Shown: piece after piece, positions 27,801-35,382 of the stretch
How positions within the stretch are numbered: the first letter of the stretch is position 1
How the letters are laid out: each line of letters begins with the position of its first letter
Assembly: GCA_030655215.1 (NCBI GenBank)
Contig: JAURVZ010000070.1
Location: forward strand, 1 to 36,358
Source of the DNA: Pseudolabrys sp.
Lineage (GTDB): Bacteria > Pseudomonadota > Alphaproteobacteria > Rhizobiales > Xanthobacteraceae
Direction of reading: 5' to 3'
DNA length: 36,358 bases
Position numbers and translations under genes: made by a program
Notes under the pieces: model-generated
The model's database searches: none
Told to the model about the DNA's origin: nothing
What the model saw: only the letters and a program-made list of their open reading frames with translations

Positions 27801-28290
27801 GGCGCGCGGCGGCGACGTTGCTCTGGCCGGCGGCGATCGTCATATCGAGCGGGCCGCCGGGGCCGCCGGTCAAAGCGATGATTCCGTCCGTCTCGCCTTC
27901 CAGCCATTCGACCTTGATGCGCGGCGGCTCGTTGACCGGCGATTCCATGAAGGCGCGCGAATTGAGCTTCATCAGGCGGCGGTAGCCGTCTTCATTGGCG
28001 GCGATCAGGACAATGCGCTGCCGGTCGATCTGCACGCTGGTACTGCGCGCGCCGTTGTCGGTGTCGGCGAAATCGATGGCCAAAGCTGCGCCGATGATCG
28101 GCTGAATGCCATAGCCGGCGATCTTCTCGGAGAATTCCAGCGCACCGAACATGTTGTCGGTGTCGGTCAGCGCCAAAGCCGGCTGCTTGTCCGCTTTCGC
28201 AAGCTCGGCCAGCCGCGCGATCGGCAGTGCGCCTTCGAGCAGCGAATAGGACGAGTGAACGTGCAAATGCACGAAATCGAGATCGGCCAT
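24841..28290 (-). CDS. dnaE: DNA polymerase III alpha subunit
   Basis: The replicative polymerase. The protein has 1149 residues (E. coli DnaE 1160). Seen: the N-terminal PHP domain starting FVHLHVHSSYSLLEGA (about residues 5-20), polymerase catalytic aspartates in PDFDIDF (Asp410, Asp412), the GRGSGAGSLVAY palm segment before it, FNKSHAAAYALVAYQTAY in the fingers, a helix-hairpin-helix region (ALAALKGVGREAV), an OB domain near the C-terminus (AGTVVSRQERRTKTGNKMG) and the C-terminal tau-interaction region. I chose the ATG at 28290 (MADLDFVHLH); the 18 open codons before it are unlike the family. No exonuclease insertion is seen in the PHP domain. Confidence 0.98.
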   Translation of the reverse strand: MADLDFVHLHVHSSYSLLEGALPIARLAELAKADKQPALALTDTDNMFGALEFSEKIAGYGIQPIIGAALAIDFADTDNGARSTSVQIDRQRIVLIAANEDGYRRLMKLNSRAFMESPVNEPPRIKVEWLEGETDGIIALTGGPGGPLDMTIAAGQSNVAAARLDTMHRLFGDRLYVELQRHGASHERMTEPVLIDFAYSRGLPLVATNEPFFATVADYESHDALICIAEGRYVHETDRRHLTIEHRYKTRAEMRELFADLPEAIASTVEIAQRCSFRPRTRNPILPRFSVGADGHAVDEGSELRNQAMVGLDRRIATAGIAEGFTEQQYRDRLDFELNVIEKMKYPGYFLIVADFIQWAKNQDIPVGPGRGSGAGSLVAYSLTITDLDPIRFGLLFERFLNPERVSMPDFDIDFCQDRRGEVIDYVQDRYGRDQVAQIITFGTLQARGVLRDVGRVLQMPYGQVDKLCKMVPQNPAAPITLAKAIEDEPKLQAEADADPTVKRAFAIARKLEGLTRHASTHAAGIVIGDRPLSELVPLYRDPKSDMPVTQFNMKWVEPAGLVKFDFLGLKTLTVLKTAVDLLARRGVTVDLGAIPLDDKGTYDLLARAEAVGVFQLESQGMRRALLDMRPDRFEDIIALVALYRPGPMANIPTYCARKHELEVPDYIHPKLEPVLKETFGVIVYQEQVMQAAQLLAGYSLGDADLLRRAMGKKIRSEMQKQSSIFVEGCVARGIGKAQAEAIFELLERFADYGFNKSHAAAYALVAYQTAYMKANYPVEFIAASMTLDMGNTDKLSEFRSEAERLGIKIEPPSINQSDVAFEVEGNTIFYALAALKGVGREAVKSIIVARESGPFADLADFAARINPRAVNKRVLESLAQAGAFDSFDKNRARVLAAVEKVMGIAQRTHETEAVGQNDFFGGGGKVEPIMLPQVEPWLPAEKLRKEYEAIGFFLSGHPLDDYAAVLKKLRVQSWAEFSRAVKNGTTAGKVAGTVVSRQERRTKTGNKMGIFGLSDPTGHYEAVIFSEGLAEYRDLLEPGTAVLLVLSAEVQGDDVRARIQSAEPLDTAAANLQKGLRVFLRDATPLESVAKRLEVSPRRQSGDGEVSVVLMLAQGTEVEIKLPGRFKVSPQIAGAIKAVPGVEQVEAL

Positions 28291-28376
28291 GGGTGATTCC
28301 TTCACGGCCCAAAGTGAGGATGCGGGGGCCCCAAGTCCACCCATCAGGCCGCGAACCCCGGCCCTTTCCCCGTCAT

Positions 28377-28442
28377 CCTATGGGCGGGCAAGGAACCGCC
28401 TATGGGCGGATAAGGAACCCGCCCGTCATGCCCGGCTTCGGG
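28377..28442. repeat. Short tandem repeat and partial palindromic element upstream of dnaE
   Basis: Two 21-bp units (28377-28397 and 28399-28419), both CCTATGGGCGG followed by two variable bases and AAGGAACC, lie in tandem with a 22-bp period and differ only at those two bases. They are followed by CGTCATGCCCGGCTTCGGGC, which begins like the palindromic repeats at 36021-36108. The surrounding gap 28291-28511 holds no gene that I can support. Confidence 0.5.
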
Positions 28443-28511
28443 CCCTGAAAGGCACCCTCAGTCCGGCCATGACCACGCGGTGACGCCACACGCAACGACG
28501 CAACAAACAGC

Positions 28512-28610
28512 CTACAGATTGCTGAAAACCTGCGACCAGATCGCGATCATGCCGACGAACATGGACAAGGCGGCAAGGGTCGCAGCTTCTTGAATGACGG
28601 CTTTGATCAT
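28512..28610 (-). CDS. Small hydrophobic peptide (32 residues), unknown
   Basis: A short ORF starting MIKAVIQEAATLAALSM and ending IWSQVFSNL. It is supported by a strong ribosome-binding site (GGGGAGA, seven bases before the ATG) and a good promoter just upstream (28636-28665), with only about 25 nt of leader. One membrane-spanning or amphipathic helix is predicted (about residues 8-26). No stop or repeat interrupts it and it does not overlap its neighbours. I do not recognise a function. A small membrane peptide is the simplest reading; a small RNA that only happens to contain an ORF is the alternative. Confidence 0.6.
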   Translation of the reverse strand: MIKAVIQEAATLAALSMFVGMIAIWSQVFSNL

Positions 28611-28635
28611 GACTATCTCCCCAGAACGTAAAGAG

Positions 28636-28665
28636 AACATAGTTCACCTTCCGTTCCAGAGTCAA
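28636..28665 (-). promoter_or_regulatory. Promoter of the small peptide gene
   Basis: On the minus strand TTGACT (28660-28665, 5 of 6) and TATGTT (28636-28641, 4 of 6) are separated by 18 bp. It is the best sigma-70-like match I noticed in the window and points directly at the 32-residue ORF. Confidence 0.55.
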
Positions 28666-28732
28666 GCGCGACGGTGCCAGAGCCCGGGCGACACGAAATC
28701 CGCGGGATATCAACGGCTTCGTCGTCCAAATC

Positions 28733-29476
28733 CTAATCCAGCTCGACGATCAGCCCGTCCTTGATGGTGACGCGCCGGTCCATGCGGGCGGCGATTTCCA
28801 TATTGTGGGTAGCAATAATGGTGGCGAGTCCCGAAGCACGCACCAGCTGCGTGAACGCCGCAAAGACATGATCAGCCGTCTTCACGTCCAGGTTTCCGGT
28901 CGGCTCGTCGGCCAGCAGGATTCGCGGCGCATTGGCGACCGCGCGGGCAATGGCGACGCGCTGCTGCTCGCCGCCTGACAGTTCCGGAGGCCGGTGATTC
29001 AGCCGCGCCTTGAGGCCGAGATAATCAAGCAGCTCAACCGCCCGCTTCTTCGCCTCGCTGCGCCCAAGCCCGCGAATGAGCTGCGGCATCAGCACGTTTT
29101 CCAGCGCTGTGAACTCCGGCAGCAAATGGTGCGACTGGTAGACGAAGCCGATCTCGGTGCGGCGGATGCGCGTGCGCTCCGCATCGGAGAGGGCCGCCGT
29201 GGCCTTCCCATCGATATATACATCCCCATGATCGGGATGCTCGAGCAGGCCGGCCAGATGCAGCAGCGTCGACTTGCCGGCGCCGGACGGCGCCACCAAA
29301 GCCACCGACTGCCCGGCCCACAGCGCCAGTTCGGCGCCGCTGAGAATGTTCAGCGTCGCATCGCCCTGATTATAGTGCCGCTCAATGTCGTGCAGGAACA
29401 GGATCGGGATTTCTTGTGCAGTTTCCTGCGGCTTGTCCTCGACCGCAGCCTCAACGCCAGCTTCAACATTACTCAT
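28733..29476 (-). CDS. lolD: Lipoprotein-releasing system ATP-binding protein
   Basis: The ATPase of the Lol exporter, which extracts outer-membrane lipoproteins from the inner membrane and hands them to LolA. The protein has 247 residues, with about 23 acidic residues of N-terminal extension. Seen: Walker [10 protein letters not shown] (62-70), the Q-loop [17 protein letters not shown] typical of LolD and other MacB-type ATPases, the ABC signature LSGGEQQR, Walker [13 protein letters not shown], and a switch His in ATHN. It overlaps the permease gene by 8 bp. No separate ATP-independent neighbour is present. Confidence 0.95.
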   Translation of the reverse strand: MSNVEAGVEAAVEDKPQETAQEIPILFLHDIERHYNQGDATLNILSGAELALWAGQSVALVAPSGAGKSTLLHLAGLLEHPDHGDVYIDGKATAALSDAERTRIRRTEIGFVYQSHHLLPEFTALENVLMPQLIRGLGRSEAKKRAVELLDYLGLKARLNHRPPELSGGEQQRVAIARAVANAPRILLADEPTGNLDVKTADHVFAAFTQLVRASGLATIIATHNMEIAARMDRRVTIKDGLIVELD

Positions 29477-30737
29477 AACGCAGCGCCTCCACCGGATCGA
29501 GGCGCGCGGCGCGCCAGGACGGATAGAGCGTCGCCAGCAGCGACAGGATCAATGCCATCAGCACCACGGCCGTCGTCTCGCCGGTGTCCATCTTGGCCGG
29601 CAGATGCGACAGGAAATACAGCTCCGGCGAGAACAACTCGGTATTGGTCAGCCAGGACATGAACTGGCGGATGCTCTCTATGTTCAGGCAGACGACAATG
29701 CCGAGCAGGAAGCCGAAAATCGTGCCGACCACGCCGATCGCGGCCCCCGTAATCAGAAACACGCGCATGATCGCGCCTTGCGTCGCCCCCATGGTGCGCA
29801 GGATGGCGATGTCGTGGCCCTTGTCCTTCACCAGCATGATCAGGCCGGAGACGATGTTCAGCGCCGCGACCAGCACGATCAGCGTCAGGATCAGGAACAT
29901 GACGTTCCGTTCGACCTGAAGCGCATTGAAGAAGGTCGCATTGCGCTGCCGCCAGTCGATCATGAAGATCGGCCGCTTGGCCGCGTCGGTCACGTCCTTG
30001 CGATACTGCACGACCTTGTCGGGATCGTCGGTATAGACCTCGATGGCGGTGACATCGCCGGAACGGTTGAAATAGGACTGCGCCTCCTTCAACGGCATGA
30101 ACACCATCGCCCCGTCATATTCGGACATGCCGATCTCGAACACGGCGGCGACCTTGTAGGCCTTGATGCGTGGCGTCGTGCCCATTGGCGTCACGGCTCC
30201 ACGCGGCGCCACCAGAGTAATGTTGTCGCCCGAGCGCAGCGAAAGTTGATCGGCGAGCCTGCGGCCAATGGCGACGCCCTGCCCGTCATCGAAGCCGCCG
30301 AGCGTGCCCTGCCGGATATTGTTGATCACCGAAGGCAGGCCCTCGAGATCCTTCAGGCGGATGCCGCGCACCAGCACGCCGCCGGCGTTGAATGGCGACG
30401 ACGCCAAAGCCTGGCCCTCGACGATCGGCGCCGCGAGCTTGATGCCTTTGACGGCGGAAATACGCGACGCGACCTCTTCCCAGTCGGTCAGCGGCTTTTC
30501 CAGCGGCTGGATCAGCAAATGGCCGTTGAGGCCGAGGATCTTGTCGAGCAATTCGCCACGGAAGCCGTTCATCACCGCCATGACGATGATCAAGGTCGCC
30601 ACGCCCAAGACGATGCCGAGAAAGGAGAATCCGGCGATAACCGATATGAATCCTTCTTTGCGGCGCGCGCGCAGATAGCGCAGCGACAGCATCCATTCAA
30701 ACGGAGAGAAGGGCCGCGTCCCGGTGGGCTCGGTCAT
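29469..30737 (-). CDS. lolC: Lipoprotein-releasing system permease (LolC/LolE family)
   Basis: Inner-membrane permease partner of LolD. The protein has 422 residues. Seen: one N-terminal membrane helix (about residues 30-56, [22 protein letters not shown]), a large periplasmic MacB-like domain, then three C-terminal helices (about 275 onward) and the closing [18 protein letters not shown] typical of FtsX-like permeases. Only one permease gene is present, so it may work as a homodimer in place of the LolC-LolE pair; the C versus E name is arbitrary. I chose the ATG at 30737 over the open frame to 30821. Confidence 0.93.
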   Translation of the reverse strand: MTEPTGTRPFSPFEWMLSLRYLRARRKEGFISVIAGFSFLGIVLGVATLIIVMAVMNGFRGELLDKILGLNGHLLIQPLEKPLTDWEEVASRISAVKGIKLAAPIVEGQALASSPFNAGGVLVRGIRLKDLEGLPSVINNIRQGTLGGFDDGQGVAIGRRLADQLSLRSGDNITLVAPRGAVTPMGTTPRIKAYKVAAVFEIGMSEYDGAMVFMPLKEAQSYFNRSGDVTAIEVYTDDPDKVVQYRKDVTDAAKRPIFMIDWRQRNATFFNALQVERNVMFLILTLIVLVAALNIVSGLIMLVKDKGHDIAILRTMGATQGAIMRVFLITGAAIGVVGTIFGFLLGIVVCLNIESIRQFMSWLTNTELFSPELYFLSHLPAKMDTGETTAVVLMALILSLLATLYPSWRAARLDPVEALRYE

Positions 30738-30836
30738 CGATGTGGTTTCCCCATGGCACCGGGTTTTCACACGATTCGGGCGGATTCGTGCCGTGTATGC
30801 GGGCAAAGCCTTTGGCAGCACACAGGAAATATCAAA

Positions 30837-32093
30837 TCAGTCGCATGCAGCGGCCCGTCCCAGCAGAAAGGCCCGTTCGCTGGCATTGTGGCTGAGCGCA
30901 GCCGCCTGCTCGAATTGGACCTTGGCTTCCGCCGCCCTTCCGGCGCGCAGCAGGAAATCGCCTTTCGCCGCCGGTAACGGCGCATAGTTGCGCAGCACTG
31001 CCGCCTTCTCGATCTCGGCGAGCAGAGCCAAGCCCACCTCCGGCCCGAACGCCATGCTGTGCGCGACCGCTCGGTTGAGATCGACGACGGGCGACGGCAT
31101 GACCGCGCGCAACGTGTCATAGAGCGACGCCATCTTTCGCCAGTCGGTGTCCTCAAGGCTGCGCGCGCGGGCGTGACAGGCGGCGAGTGCCGCTTGCAAC
31201 GCATAGGGTCCGTCCTCACCGCCCAGCGCGATAGCGCGCTCAAGCGCGGCAAGGCCGCGGCGGATCAGCATCTGATCCCAGCGGGCCCGGTTCTGCTGTG
31301 GCAGGGCGATGGCCTCTCCGCCCGGGCCGACACGCGCCTTGAGCCGCGACGCCTGGATTTCCATCAAGGCCAGCAGCCCGAACACTTCCGGCTCATCCGG
31401 TGCAACGCCGGCAAGAATGCGGCCGAGCCGCTGCGCCTCGGCGCACAGATCGCTGCGAATGAGATCGTCGCCGGCCGTCGCAGCATAGCCTTCGTTGAAG
31501 ATGAGATAGATGACCTCGAGCACCGAGGCGAGACGTGGCGCGCGCTCGGCTCCATGAGGAACCTCATAAGCGAGCTTCGCATCACGTAGGGTTGCCTTGG
31601 CGCGGACGATGCGCTGCGCAATCGTTGCTTCAGAGGTGAGAAACGCGCGAGAGATTTCGTCCGTGGTCAGGCCGCCGATCAGCCGCAGCGTCAGCGCCGC
31701 GCGCGCCTCCGGCGACAGCACCGGATGACAGGCAGTAAAGATCAGGCTGAGCAATTCATCGCCAACATCGTCGTCGAGCGCAGCTTCGATCGCATCTGCC
31801 GGGCTCTCGCCGGCCTCATCCAGATCACGCCCGATCTCGGCGTGTTTGCGCGCCATCATCTTGTCGCGGCGAAATCCATCAATGGCGCGCCGCTTCGCCG
31901 CCGCCATCAGCCAGGCGCCGGGCTTGTCAGGGAGCCCGCTCTTCGGCCATTCGGCGAGCGCCGTCACCAGCGCGTCCTGCGCCAGATCTTCAGCAAGGCC
32001 GACGTCGCGCAGCATCCGGGTCAGGCCGGCAATGAGCCGCGCCCGTTCGATGCGGAAGACGGTTGCGATGGTCCCGTTAATATCGGCTGCCAC
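30837..32093 (-). CDS. ECF sigma factor with long C-terminal domain (ECF42-like)
   Basis: A 418-residue sigma-70 family factor. Seen: sigma-2 (about 1-80, with DVGLAEDLAQDALVTAL and WLMAAAKRRAIDGFRR), sigma-4 (about 115-175, with LTLRLIGGLTTDEISRAF and the recognition-helix region TIAQRIVRAK), and a roughly 230-residue C-terminal extension with VIYLIFNEGYAA and TPR-like helices. That architecture, plus the DGPF protein gene immediately upstream, is the hallmark of group ECF42, which works without an anti-sigma factor and uses its C-terminal domain for control. The start is a GTG. Likely targets are DGPF genes like its neighbour; no stress signal is evident from the sequence. Confidence 0.9.
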   Translation of the reverse strand: MAADINGTIATVFRIERARLIAGLTRMLRDVGLAEDLAQDALVTALAEWPKSGLPDKPGAWLMAAAKRRAIDGFRRDKMMARKHAEIGRDLDEAGESPADAIEAALDDDVGDELLSLIFTACHPVLSPEARAALTLRLIGGLTTDEISRAFLTSEATIAQRIVRAKATLRDAKLAYEVPHGAERAPRLASVLEVIYLIFNEGYAATAGDDLIRSDLCAEAQRLGRILAGVAPDEPEVFGLLALMEIQASRLKARVGPGGEAIALPQQNRARWDQMLIRRGLAALERAIALGGEDGPYALQAALAACHARARSLEDTDWRKMASLYDTLRAVMPSPVVDLNRAVAHSMAFGPEVGLALLAEIEKAAVLRNYAPLPAAKGDFLLRAGRAAEAKVQFEQAAALSHNASERAFLLGRAAACD

Positions 32094-32146
32094 GCACCCC
32101 GCTTATCCACGAGCGGGGTGCGAGGCAAGGGGGCTGCAACTGCCGC

Positions 32147-32569
32147 CTAGCGGTCCTTGAGCTGGCCGCGCAGGCGCTCGTCGCGCTCGAGGATTTCCGG
32201 CGTCACCACGTCGCCGAAATCGCTCATTTCGTAGAATGGCCGGATTTCGATTTCGCTGGGGCCGAACATCGGGTTGGGGCAACGCTTCACCCATTCGACC
32301 GCCTCGGCCATGTCCTTGACCTCCCAGATCCAGTAGCCGGCGACCAGTTCGCGGGTCTCCGCGAAGGGACCGTCGATGACTGACCGCTTCGGGCCGTCGA
32401 AGGCGACCCGCTTGCCCTGCGACGACGGCTTGAGGCCATCGCCGGTCAGCATGACGCCGGCCTTCACAAGCTCTTCGTTAAACTTGCCCATCGCTTCGAA
32501 CAGTTCGGCCGTTGGCATCCGGCCGGCTTCGGAATCCTCGGTCGCCTTGACGAAAACCATCACGCGCAT
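32147..32569 (-). CDS. DGPF/YCII-related domain protein
   Basis: A 140-residue soluble protein of the YCII-related (DGPF) family, a dimeric alpha-beta barrel fold. Seen: N-terminal MRVMVFVKAT strand, the DGPF tetrad at 66-69 followed by AETRELVAGYWIWEV, and EAVEWVKRCPNP. Members are named PhnB or YciI-like in some databases, but the biochemical role is unknown. A clear GAGGAGAG precedes the ATG. It lies 53 bp upstream of the ECF42-like sigma gene and the two are probably co-transcribed. Confidence 0.88.
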   Translation of the reverse strand: MRVMVFVKATEDSEAGRMPTAELFEAMGKFNEELVKAGVMLTGDGLKPSSQGKRVAFDGPKRSVIDGPFAETRELVAGYWIWEVKDMAEAVEWVKRCPNPMFGPSEIEIRPFYEMSDFGDVVTPEILERDERLRGQLKDR

Positions 32570-32591
32570 TGTCGCTCTCCTCGGGGTTTAC

Positions 32592-32610
32592 GAGGCCGCC
32601 TATCGGCCTC
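32592..32610. repeat. Inverted repeat upstream of the DGPF gene
   Basis: GAGGCCG (32592-32598) and CGGCCTC (32604-32610) are perfect arms around 5 nt, about 23 bp before the DGPF start. There is no T-tract. It may be a regulatory site. The rest of the 145-bp gap (32570-32714) contains a GC-rich stem near 32688-32713, soon after the channel gene stop, and an AT-rich patch but no gene. Confidence 0.35.
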
Positions 32611-32714
32611 TCTGACAACACGACGAACGGGCGTTGGCAGGATCGACAGGCCGGCAAAGATTTTTCGGATTATTTTTGATCATTTTGCGGCCGGGGTCGA
32701 GGGAACCCGGCCGG

Positions 32715-33764
32715 TTAGCCGATGATGGCGGCGTGGCTGATCAGCACGATATTGGCGACGATGAAGACCGAGCCGCAAATGATCATGTTGTGCAGGTCGA
32801 AGCGGCGCACCTGGTCGCGCAAGACGGTGTCGCCGGCGCGGTTACTGCCGAGCCGCCGGTCCGCGACAATGGTCAGAATGGTCGCCGTAATGATCAAGGT
32901 CAGGCTGGTGAGGTGGATCATGTCGATCAAGGTCATGCCGACATTGCTGCCAAGCTCGGCGCTCGACACGCGCATATTGATCACGGTGGCAAACAGCGAA
33001 CCGCCGAGAAAGCTGATACGCGAGCCGAAAGAACTCGGCGCATCGAGATAAAACAGGAAGCTGAGCAGCGCCAGGGTCGCTGCGACATAGACGACCGCCG
33101 CCATCTTGAAGAAGCTGGTGAAGCTGTCGCGCGCAATGTGCACCTCCGCCACCAGCCGTCCGTATTGCGCCGAGGCATTGCCCGGCAGCGACGGGTCGCC
33201 GAAGGTCGTGTTGTAGTCGCGCTCGGCCTGGCTCAGCTTGAAGCCGGTGACCCGCCAGCCCGGCAGTTTGACGCGCGGATCGACGCCGGACTTGGCGACG
33301 TCGCCCTCATACTGAAACTCGCGCGTGTCATCGACGCCCTCTTCCATCGTGATCGTCAGTTCATGGCGATCGAAGGGGAAATTGCGCACGTCGAAATCAT
33401 TGCGGAATGAGCCGCCGATCTTGCGGGACGACCAGAACTGGTCGCCGCGCGGCAGCGTCGCATCGAGCGCGGCGTTGGTGCTGTTGGCGTTGACGAACTC
33501 GATGGTCTTGAGCGGGTTGCGCTTGTCATTGCCGCAAAGGCTCCACAACCAGAAACTCGAACCGAAGATCTTCTTCTGGATGTCGACCTCGTGCAGGTCG
33601 ACGACGAAGATGCCGACCTTGCAGCGCTCCGGCTGAGTCTGCCCCGCGGGCGGCGAGTCTGCCTGCGAGGCGCCCGGCTGCGCGAATGCGGACGTCAGCG
33701 CCGCAACGGCACAGAACACAGCCAGCAGAACGATCCTGGACGCTTTCAACACCGGCACCGCCAC
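32715..33764 (-). CDS. Probable pentameric ligand-gated ion channel homologue
   Basis: A 349-residue protein with the layout of the Cys-loop receptor superfamily. Seen: a signal peptide (about 1-28, ending SAFA); an extracellular beta-sandwich including GIFVVDLHEVDIQKKIFGSS plus FWLWSL (about 51-76), which resembles the beta1-beta2 strands of prokaryotic channels, and NFPFDRHELTITME (128-141), the superfamily's FPxD loop; then four hydrophobic segments at about 219-240, 246-266, 276-300 and 324-346 (M1-M4). The two-cysteine loop of animal receptors is absent, as in bacterial GLIC and ELIC. It would conduct ions across the inner membrane; ligand and selectivity cannot be read here. The start is a GTG two bases after proS, suggesting co-transcription. 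Confidence 0.75.
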   Translation of the reverse strand: MAVPVLKASRIVLLAVFCAVAALTSAFAQPGASQADSPPAGQTQPERCKVGIFVVDLHEVDIQKKIFGSSFWLWSLCGNDKRNPLKTIEFVNANSTNAALDATLPRGDQFWSSRKIGGSFRNDFDVRNFPFDRHELTITMEEGVDDTREFQYEGDVAKSGVDPRVKLPGWRVTGFKLSQAERDYNTTFGDPSLPGNASAQYGRLVAEVHIARDSFTSFFKMAAVVYVAATLALLSFLFYLDAPSSFGSRISFLGGSLFATVINMRVSSAELGSNVGMTLIDMIHLTSLTLIITATILTIVADRRLGSNRAGDTVLRDQVRRFDLHNMIICGSVFIVANIVLISHAAIIG

Positions 33765-33766
33765 CT

Positions 33767-35089
33767 TTATCTGGACAGCAAATCCAAAGCCGCCGCAGGC
33801 GACATCATTTCCTTGGCGCCGGTCTTGCGCGTCTTCACTTCGACCTTGCCTTCACCCAGCCCGCGCGGGCCGACCATCACCTGATACGGCAAGCCGATCA
33901 GATCGGCCGTGGCGAACTTGGCGCCGGCGCCCTTGTCGGTGTCGTCATACAACACGTCGATGCCCTTCGCGCTCAGCCCGCGATACAGCTCCTCGCAGGC
34001 AGCACCCGTCGCCGCATCGCCCTGCTTGAGGTTGAGCACGCCGACCTTGAACGGCGCCACAGCCTCCGGCCAGATGATGCCGGCATCGTCGTGCGACGCT
34101 TCGATGATCGCCGCGACCAACCGGCTCGGGCCGATGCCGTAAGAGCCCATATGCACCGGCGTATCGCCGCCCTGGCCTGTGGCGACAACGGCCTTCATCG
34201 GCGCCGAATATTTGGTACCGAAATAGAAGATGTGGCCGACCTCGATGCCGCGCGCGGACACCTGCTGGTCCTTCGGGATCGCGGCGAACTTGTCCGCCTC
34301 ATGCATCTCGGAGGTCGCTGCATATTGCGTGGTCCACTTGTCGAAGATGCCCTGCAAATCTTCGCGGCTGTCGAAATTCACATTCTCGTCGGGCACGTCC
34401 ATATCGAGGAAGCTCTTGTGACAGAACACTTCCGACTCGCCGGTCTCGGCGAGAATAATGAATTCGTGGCTGAGATTGCCGCCGATCGGGCCGGTGTCGG
34501 CGCGCATCGGAATCGACTTCAGGCCGAGCCGCGCAAAGGTGCGCAAATAGGCGGTGAACATCTTGCGATAGGAATGCTCGGCGCCGGCCTGGTCGACGTC
34601 GAACGAATAAGCATCCTTCATCAGGAATTCGCGGCCGCGCATCAGGCCGAAGCGCGGACGCACTTCGTCGCGGAACTTCCACTGGATGTGATAGAGATTG
34701 AGCGGCAGATCCTTGTACGAGCGCACATAGGCGCGGAAGATTTCTGTGATCATCTCTTCATTGGTCGGCCCGAACAGCATGTCGCGCTCGTGCCGGTCCT
34801 GGATGCGCAGCATCTCCTTGCCATAGGCCTCGTAGCGGCCGCTCTCCTTCCAGAGATCGGCGGACTGCATGGTCGGCATCAGGAGTTCGATGGCGCCGGA
34901 GCGGTTCTGCTCCTCGCGGACGATGTCGGAAATCTTGTTGAGGACGCGCAGGCCCAGCGGCAGGAACGCGTAAATGCCTTGTGCCTCCTGCCGGATCATG
35001 CCGGCGCGCAGCATCAGCCGGTGCGAGACGATCTCGGCCTCGCGCGGCGGCTCTTTCAGGATCGGCAGGAAATAGCGGGACAGGCGCAT
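33767..35089 (-). CDS. proS: Prolyl-tRNA synthetase, short alphaproteobacterial form
   Basis: Class II synthetase charging tRNA-Pro. The protein has 440 residues, about 130 fewer than E. coli ProRS. Seen: motif 1 region ([19 protein letters not shown]), motif 2 ([21 protein letters not shown]), motif 3 ([16 protein letters not shown]) and the C-terminal anticodon-binding domain. Between motifs 2 and 3 only about 60 residues replace the roughly 180-residue INS editing domain, so cis-editing of Ala-tRNA-Pro should be missing and a free-standing editing protein (ProXp-ala or YbaK type) is expected elsewhere. I chose the ATG at 35089 ([10 protein letters not shown]). Confidence 0.96.
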   Translation of the reverse strand: MRLSRYFLPILKEPPREAEIVSHRLMLRAGMIRQEAQGIYAFLPLGLRVLNKISDIVREEQNRSGAIELLMPTMQSADLWKESGRYEAYGKEMLRIQDRHERDMLFGPTNEEMITEIFRAYVRSYKDLPLNLYHIQWKFRDEVRPRFGLMRGREFLMKDAYSFDVDQAGAEHSYRKMFTAYLRTFARLGLKSIPMRADTGPIGGNLSHEFIILAETGESEVFCHKSFLDMDVPDENVNFDSREDLQGIFDKWTTQYAATSEMHEADKFAAIPKDQQVSARGIEVGHIFYFGTKYSAPMKAVVATGQGGDTPVHMGSYGIGPSRLVAAIIEASHDDAGIIWPEAVAPFKVGVLNLKQGDAATGAACEELYRGLSAKGIDVLYDDTDKGAGAKFATADLIGLPYQVMVGPRGLGEGKVEVKTRKTGAKEMMSPAAALDLLSR

Positions 35090-35186
35090 GGAACAGCCAC
35101 GATTCGACGGGTGAGCGGGGCCACGAGTGAAAGCGGATCGGGCGGGAAAAGACAAGGGCCGAGCCCGCGCGCGTGCGGCGGCCGTT

Positions 35187-35225
35187 CCCCTCCCCCCGCG
35201 CGCCCTTGCGCGTGGTGGGGAGGGG
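35187..35225. repeat. GC-rich palindromic intergenic repeat
   Basis: A C-rich arm (CCCCTCCCC followed by CCGCGCG) and a G-rich arm (CGCGTGG followed by TGGGGAGGGG) flank a short CCCTTG loop, giving a nearly perfect hairpin of about 17 bp. It resembles intergenic palindromes I recall from Bradyrhizobium-type genomes. It sits about 100 bp upstream of proS. Confidence 0.6.
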
Positions 35226-35271
35226 GCAGGGGTGGGGGGAAGTTGATCGCGACGTGCGCACTAACCCCGAT

Positions 35272-35324
35272 CCGTCACCCTGAGGTGCGAGCGGCCTCTG
35301 GCCGCGAGCCTCGAAGGGCGACGG
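35272..35324. repeat. REP-like palindromic repeat, copy A
   Basis: Begins CCGTCACCC and ends GGGCGACGG, with an inner GCGGCC-TCT-GGCCGC stem. Related to the copies at 35852-35898, 35917-35965 and 36132-36219. The remaining intergenic sequence from 35090 to 35382 has no ORF that I can support. Confidence 0.7.
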
Positions 35325-35382
35325 CCCCCGTTACTGGAAAGATCTCAGTACGCTCTTCCCGTTACGCTGATAGTATCGACCG

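Noticed and set aside
26014..28296. A 760-codon open frame on the + strand opposite dnaE.
   Set aside because: Antisense shadow of dnaE with the same biased composition, no ribosome-binding site and no domain.
28426..28713. A 95-codon minus frame overlapping the small peptide gene.
   Set aside because: It runs through the promoter and ribosome-binding site of the 32-residue ORF in another frame and has no start signal of its own.
32650..32715. A terminator after the channel gene.
   Set aside because: A GC stem is visible (CGGCCGGG with CCCGGCCG on the minus strand), but the following bases are A-rich, not T-rich, on the minus strand.
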